DNA of 64,000 bases. Source: Brevundimonas sp. UBA7664. Its GTDB lineage: Bacteria > Pseudomonadota > Alphaproteobacteria > Caulobacterales > Caulobacteraceae. Below, in pieces: positions 60,421 to 64,000 of the stretch. The translations under genes and the position numbers were made by a program. The stretch spans positions 1 through 64,000 of the forward strand of contig NZ_DLHQ01000018.1 in the NCBI RefSeq assembly GCF_002483305.1, read 5' to 3'. Position 1 is the stretch's first letter, and the number at the start of each line of letters is the position of its first letter. Below the pieces are notes generated by a model. The model ran no database searches and was not told the origin of the DNA. It worked only from the letters and a program-made list of their open reading frames with translations.

Positions 60421-62081
60421 TTGGCGCTGACCGTCGCCACCGAGGCCACCTCGACAGGCGGGGCGGGCGGCGGCGGGATATAGTCCAGCGAGAGCGGAAT
60501 CAGGGTCGCCCCGGAAGCCACGGCGTCCAGGGTGTGCGTCGGACGGCCGTTCATGCGCTGGTAGATCCAGTAGGCCGCCACGACCTTTTCGACATATTCG
60601 CGGGCCTGGGGCACGTCGATCGTCTCGATCAGCAGCAGCGGGTCGGCGTCATGACCCAGCTTGCGCACCGCCATGACCATGGGGCCGGGCCCGGCATTGT
60701 ACGACGCGGCCGCGCGCAGCAGATCGCCATTGATCGCCGGCAGGGCCAGGACGCGATTGACATAAGCCTGGCCGAGTCGGGCATTCACGTTGGGCTGGAA
60801 CAGCCGTTCGGGGTCCTGGATGAACCCGCGGTCGCCTGACAGTTCGGCGGCGGTGGTCGGCATGACCTGCATCAGGCCAAAGGCGCCGGCGCCAGAACGG
60901 GCGCGGGCATTGAAGCCGGTTTCCTTGCGGGCGATGGCGTAGACCAGTGACCGCTCAACGGTAAAGCCGCCGTCCGGCTCGATCACCGGCTGGGCGTAGT
61001 GGGTGGCGTCGATGCGGCGCACGTCGTCGCCTGACCCGGTGATCCTCGGACCCAGCGCCCGACCCAGGGCGGCCCACAGCTGGCGGCCCCGGTCGGTGAC
61101 CGCGGCGCGCAGACCGGTTCGCAGCTCGTCGCGGGCGTCGGCGCGGCGGCCGATCTCGAAATAGGCCACAGTGCGGCGCGCGCGCGGTTCGGAGCGGATG
61201 AACTCGTCCAGTTCGGCGGCATCGACGCCGATCGGCTCCTCGGCCACATAGGAGACGCGCTGCATCCCCCCGGCCGAGTAGGGCGTCGGCCCAAGGTTCT
61301 CGATCGCCGGCTCCTCGCCGAGCTGCCGCAGGGCGATCTGGCCATAGAAAGTCGCCGGCCACGTCCCGGCGCGGCGCAGCAGGGGCTGCACGCGGTCCTG
61401 CTGACCCGACCGCCCGGCCGACCGCGCGGCCCAGAAGGCGGCCCCGGAACGAACCCAACCGTCCTCGGTCGGATCGTCCAGAACGCGCTCGAAGGCGACC
61501 TTGGCGGCGGCGAAGTCTCCGAGCCGGTATTGGGCCAGACCGACCGTCCACCAGTCACCGATCTGTTCGCCCAGGGTGACCGCGCCGCCCAGGTCGTCGT
61601 GGTTCAGCGCGACCCGCGCCGCCTTCATCGGATCGCCTTCGGTATTGCCGCCGGCGGCCGCAATACTGTTCCACGTGCGGCTGCCCCAGCTGCTGGACGG
61701 CCGTTTCGGCTCGGCGGCGCCGTCGGGGCGCCGGCGCATGGCCAGATTGTAGGCCCGCTCGGCGCTGGGCAGGTCGGAATACTCTTCCAGCCAGGCGGCC
61801 AGTTCCTCGTAGGTGGCGGCGTAGTCGGCGTGGAACAGCCGTTCGAACTCGACCTGGCCCAGCAGGACGCGGTCGTTGGCCTGACGCGCCGAGGCGCGGG
61901 CGGCGTCCAGATCGCCGCGGCGGAGGGCGTCAAAGGCGGTGGTGTAGCTGAGGCGGTCTGCCGCGCTCAGCGTCGAGGGTCCGCCAGGATCGCGCTCCTC
62001 GGCATGCACGGCGCCGCCCAGGGCGCACAACGCCAGGGCCAGCGTCGGCGCGACAATCGCGCGGCGGAAATCAAATCGCAC
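60417..62081 (-). CDS. slt: Soluble lytic murein transglycosylase
   Basis: A 554-residue exported enzyme: signal RFDFRRAIVAPTLALALCALGGAVHA, a long alpha-helical superhelix (ADRLSYTTAFDALRRGDLDAARASARQAN, LGQVEFERLFHADYAATYEELAAWLEEYSDLPSAERAYNLA), and a C-terminal SLT domain with LVYAIARKETGFNARARSGAGAFGLMQVMPTTAAELSG (catalytic Glu), NARLGQAYVNRVL, AAASYNAGPGPMVMAV and VEKVVAAYWIYQRM. It cleaves peptidoglycan to anhydromuropeptides. GTG at 62081 has GGGGGG upstream and directly precedes the signal; TTG/ATG positions near 62111 are alternatives. Confidence 0.92.
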   Translation of the reverse strand: MRFDFRRAIVAPTLALALCALGGAVHAEERDPGGPSTLSAADRLSYTTAFDALRRGDLDAARASARQANDRVLLGQVEFERLFHADYAATYEELAAWLEEYSDLPSAERAYNLAMRRRPDGAAEPKRPSSSWGSRTWNSIAAAGGNTEGDPMKAARVALNHDDLGGAVTLGEQIGDWWTVGLAQYRLGDFAAAKVAFERVLDDPTEDGWVRSGAAFWAARSAGRSGQQDRVQPLLRRAGTWPATFYGQIALRQLGEEPAIENLGPTPYSAGGMQRVSYVAEEPIGVDAAELDEFIRSEPRARRTVAYFEIGRRADARDELRTGLRAAVTDRGRQLWAALGRALGPRITGSGDDVRRIDATHYAQPVIEPDGGFTVERSLVYAIARKETGFNARARSGAGAFGLMQVMPTTAAELSGDRGFIQDPERLFQPNVNARLGQAYVNRVLALPAINGDLLRAAASYNAGPGPMVMAVRKLGHDADPLLLIETIDVPQAREYVEKVVAAYWIYQRMNGRPTHTLDAVASGATLIPLSLDYIPPPPAPPVEVASVATVSAN

Positions 62082-62245
62082 TAAGGCGGCCCCCCTGAGA
62101 GCGTCAAACAACCCGTCTCGACTCGGGTCAGTTCGCGCTGTTCGTTTGGTCGTCAGGCCAGAAAGGCGCCACCGCCTCGGCCCATGTCAAGATTTCACCC
62201 CCTTTTGGGGCGGTTTTGAGTCGGAAGGGTGAACGAGCTTGGCCG

Positions 62246-63028
62246 TCAGCCGTCAATCCGCGCCGCCAACGACAGCAGATCGGCCCAGACCTCGCGCTTG
62301 GCGACCGGCTGGCGCAGCAGAAAGGCCGGATGCAGGGTCGGCAGGGCGGGGGCCGAGACCGCGCCCTCCGCCAGCCGCCATTCCCGCCATTGGCCGCGCA
62401 TCCGCATGATGCCCTCGTCCGTGGCCAGAACCGACTTCGCCGAGGCCGCGCCGAGCAGCAGCACCGCCTTCGGCTTCAGCAGGGCGAAGGCGCGCTCGAC
62501 GAACGGCGCGCAGACCGCCTGTTCCGCCGCCGTCGGCGTGCGGTTGCCCGGCGGCCGCCAGAAGACGGTGTTGGTGATGAACACCCGACCCTCCAGTCCC
62601 GCTTCGGCCAGCATCCGGTCCAGCAGCCGGCCGGCCTTGCCCACGAACGGTTGGCCGCGGTCGTCCTCTTCCGCGCCGGGGCCCTCGCCGATGACCAGCA
62701 CCTCGGCCTCGGGATTGCCGCGGCAAAAGACCGCCTGTTTGGCCCCCATGCCGCGCAGCGGACAGCCCTCGAAGGCGGCGATGGCCTGACCCAGCGCCTC
62801 CAGGGTGTCGGCGCCCGCCGCCAGTCGGCGCGCCTCGGCCAGGGCGTCGCCGGCCGCCGCGACAGGCGTCACCGAGGCCGTGGCCCGGGCCACCGCCTTG
62901 ACGGCCGGCGGCGGGGCGACGTGGGTCCGGTCGACCGGGGCGTCCTCGAAACAGGCGTCGACGCCCGCATCCCGCCAGAAGGCGAGCAGGCTTTCGGCGC
63001 TGGCGGTGTCGAGATGCGGGGTTGTCAT
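62246..63028 (-). CDS. Family 4-type uracil-DNA glycosylase (alphaproteobacterial group)
   Basis: A 260-residue protein. The N-terminal 90 residues are variable; the catalytic domain has EALGQAIAAFEGCPLRGMGAKQAVFCRGNPEAEVLVIGEGPGAEEDDRGQPFVGKAGRLLDRMLAEAGL (motif 1), VFITNTVFWRPPGNRTPTAAEQAVCAPF, LLLGAASAKSVL and PTLHPAFLLRQP. Typical family 4 enzymes bind a 4Fe-4S cluster through CxxC plus two more cysteines. Here the first position of that pair is Phe (AAFEGC), so the cluster may be absent. Start at 63028; a longer start at 63097 is unlikely. Divergent from the ETF-QO gene. Confidence 0.88.
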   Translation of the reverse strand: MTTPHLDTASAESLLAFWRDAGVDACFEDAPVDRTHVAPPPAVKAVARATASVTPVAAAGDALAEARRLAAGADTLEALGQAIAAFEGCPLRGMGAKQAVFCRGNPEAEVLVIGEGPGAEEDDRGQPFVGKAGRLLDRMLAEAGLEGRVFITNTVFWRPPGNRTPTAAEQAVCAPFVERAFALLKPKAVLLLGAASAKSVLATDEGIMRMRGQWREWRLAEGAVSAPALPTLHPAFLLRQPVAKREVWADLLSLAARIDG

Positions 63029-63054
63029 GGGGGCGATCCGCAAAGGGATAGTCC

Positions 63055-63083
63055 TTGACCACCCTTGCGTCACCTTCCGATAA
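63055..63083 (+). promoter_or_regulatory. Candidate promoter of the ETF-QO gene
   Basis: TTGACC at 63055-63060 and CGATAA at 63078-63083 are separated by 17 bp. The -35 matches consensus at five of six positions. The -10 is followed by AAGC, in keeping with Caulobacter-type -10 elements. Transcription would begin near 63091, with GAGGAAA serving as ribosome site before the ATG at 63127. Confidence 0.5.
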
Positions 63084-63126
63084 GCGGAAAACAGCAAGAC
63101 CCCACTGAATGCGAGGAAATCTGGCC

Positions 63127-64000
63127 ATGGCCGAGAAAGCCATCGAAGGCGGCGCGACGAACGCCTGGCAGGAAGCCGTGATCGACAAGCTGCCGCCCGC
63201 CGAGGCCCTGACCGGGGTCGAGCGCGAGGTGATGGAATACGACGTCGTCATCGTCGGCGGCGGCCCCGCCGGCCTGTCCGCCGCCATCCGCCTGAAGCAG
63301 CGGGCGGAAAAGGACGGCAAGGAGATCAGCGTCGCGGTGCTGGAGAAGTCGGCCGAGGTCGGCGGCCACATCCTGTCCGGCGCGGTGATCGACCCTAAGG
63401 CCCTGAACGAGCTCTTCCCCGACTGGAAGGAGCGCGGCGCGCCGCTGGAGACGCCCGTCACCGAGGACCGGTTCATGATCCTCGGCCCGGCGGGTCAGGC
63501 GTCGCTGCCGATGCCGCTGCTGCCGCCGATCATGCACAATGACGGCTGCTACATCGCCTCGCTGGGCAATCTGGCCCGCTGGCTGGGCGAACAGGCCGAG
63601 GCGCTGGGCGTCGAGGTCTATCCCGGCATGGCCGCCAGCCATGTGGTCTGGGACGAGCCGTCCGGCCGGGTGAAGGGCGTCGTCGCCGGCGTCTTCGGCA
63701 TCGACCGCCACGGCAAGCCCACTGACGACTTCCAGCCCGGCATCGAACTGCACGGCAAATACGTCTTCATCGCCGAGGGCGTGCGCGGCTCGCTGGCCAA
63801 GACCATCATGGCCCGCCACAACCTATGCGACGCCGCCGATCCGCAGAAATTCGGTATCGGTCTCAAGGAGTTGTGGCAGGTCCCGGCCGACCAGCACCGC
63901 CCCGGCCTGGCCCAGCACACCACCGGCTGGCCGCTGGACGAGTTCACCGGCGGCGGCAGTTTCATGTACCATTTCGGCGACCGCTACGTGGCCATCGGCT
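63127..64000 (+). CDS. Electron transfer flavoprotein-ubiquinone oxidoreductase (partial)
   Basis: The first 291 residues of the ETF-QO gene, cut by the window edge (about 555 residues expected). It passes electrons from flavoprotein acyl-CoA dehydrogenases via ETF to ubiquinone. It shows REVMEYDVVIVGGGPAGLSAAIRLKQRAEKDGKEISVAVLEKSAEVGGHILSGAVIDPKALNELFPDWKERGAPL with the FAD-binding GxGxxG motif. Also seen are GCYIASLGNLARWLGEQAEALGVEVYPG and GKYVFIAEGVRGSLAKTIM, and LKELWQVPADQHRPGLAQHTTGWPLD. The iron-sulphur C-terminus lies beyond the window. Confidence 0.96.
   Translation, partial: MAEKAIEGGATNAWQEAVIDKLPPAEALTGVEREVMEYDVVIVGGGPAGLSAAIRLKQRAEKDGKEISVAVLEKSAEVGGHILSGAVIDPKALNELFPDWKERGAPLETPVTEDRFMILGPAGQASLPMPLLPPIMHNDGCYIASLGNLARWLGEQAEALGVEVYPGMAASHVVWDEPSGRVKGVVAGVFGIDRHGKPTDDFQPGIELHGKYVFIAEGVRGSLAKTIMARHNLCDAADPQKFGIGLKELWQVPADQHRPGLAQHTTGWPLDEFTGGGSFMYHFGDRYVAIG

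Overview
The window reads as a chromosomal segment of a high-GC alphaproteobacterium of the order Caulobacterales, most like Brevundimonas or a relative. The reasons are a Rhodobacter/Caulobacter-type gene transfer agent (GTA) cluster, a ZauP-ZapA pair next to a 6S RNA and a 5-formyltetrahydrofolate cyclo-ligase gene, an alphaproteobacterial 295-residue RpoH, the F1-ATPase zeta subunit, frequent GTG/TTG starts, and many genes joined by ATGA or GTGA overlaps. No tRNA, rRNA, CRISPR array, insertion sequence or integrase was recognised.

Layout. 1-5.9 kb: a J-domain protein overlapping the specialised Hsp70 HscC, a YcgN-type cysteine-cluster protein and a large hybrid histidine kinase. 6.0-21.7 kb: a GTA structural cluster on the plus strand, running from a candidate small terminase through large terminase, portal, protease, capsid, connector and tail genes to the 1240-residue tail-tip protein. 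Two groups of minus-strand host-like genes interrupt it (9.6-11.7 kb and 15.6-16.1 kb). 21.7-29 kb: DnaJ-like protein, serC, purA, an atypical receiver protein, rpoH, and an rluD-peptidase pair. 29-41.7 kb: central carbon metabolism (fba, pgk, gap, tkt) surrounding an OmpR/EnvZ-type two-component system, an EF-hand protein, an S41 protease and purT. 41.8-45.4 kb: zauP-zapA, a GbsR/MarR regulator with its target gene, 6S RNA, fau and ymdB. 45.4-58.1 kb: secreted hydrolases and a long purine region (purL, purQ, purS, purC, purB) with small proteins between the genes. 58.2-64 kb: a GH109-type oxidoreductase, a GST, a lytic transglycosylase, a uracil-DNA glycosylase and the start of the ETF-ubiquinone oxidoreductase gene.

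How the genes work together. The GTA genes would build a small tailed particle that packages host DNA. The set lacks integrase, repressor, replication and lysis genes, which argues for a domesticated GTA and against an active prophage. The purine genes form a near-complete de novo route: formate-dependent PurT, the three-part PurL/PurQ/PurS synthase, PurC, PurB and PurA. The fau product feeds the folate pool. The gap-pgk-fba block with tkt covers lower glycolysis/gluconeogenesis and the pentose phosphate connection.

The most unusual observations are: (1) a GC-rich palindromic repeat family, two copies of which lie in frame inside GTA genes (major capsid and g10.1); (2) a nested inverted repeat directly upstream of the GTA cluster; (3) a 20-bp perfect palindrome centred on the start codon of a GbsR/MarR regulator whose promoter geometry predicts a leaderless mRNA; (4) a receiver-domain protein with Glu where the phospho-acceptor Asp is expected; and (5) an unannotated 6S RNA. 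All calls come from reading the sequence without database searches.
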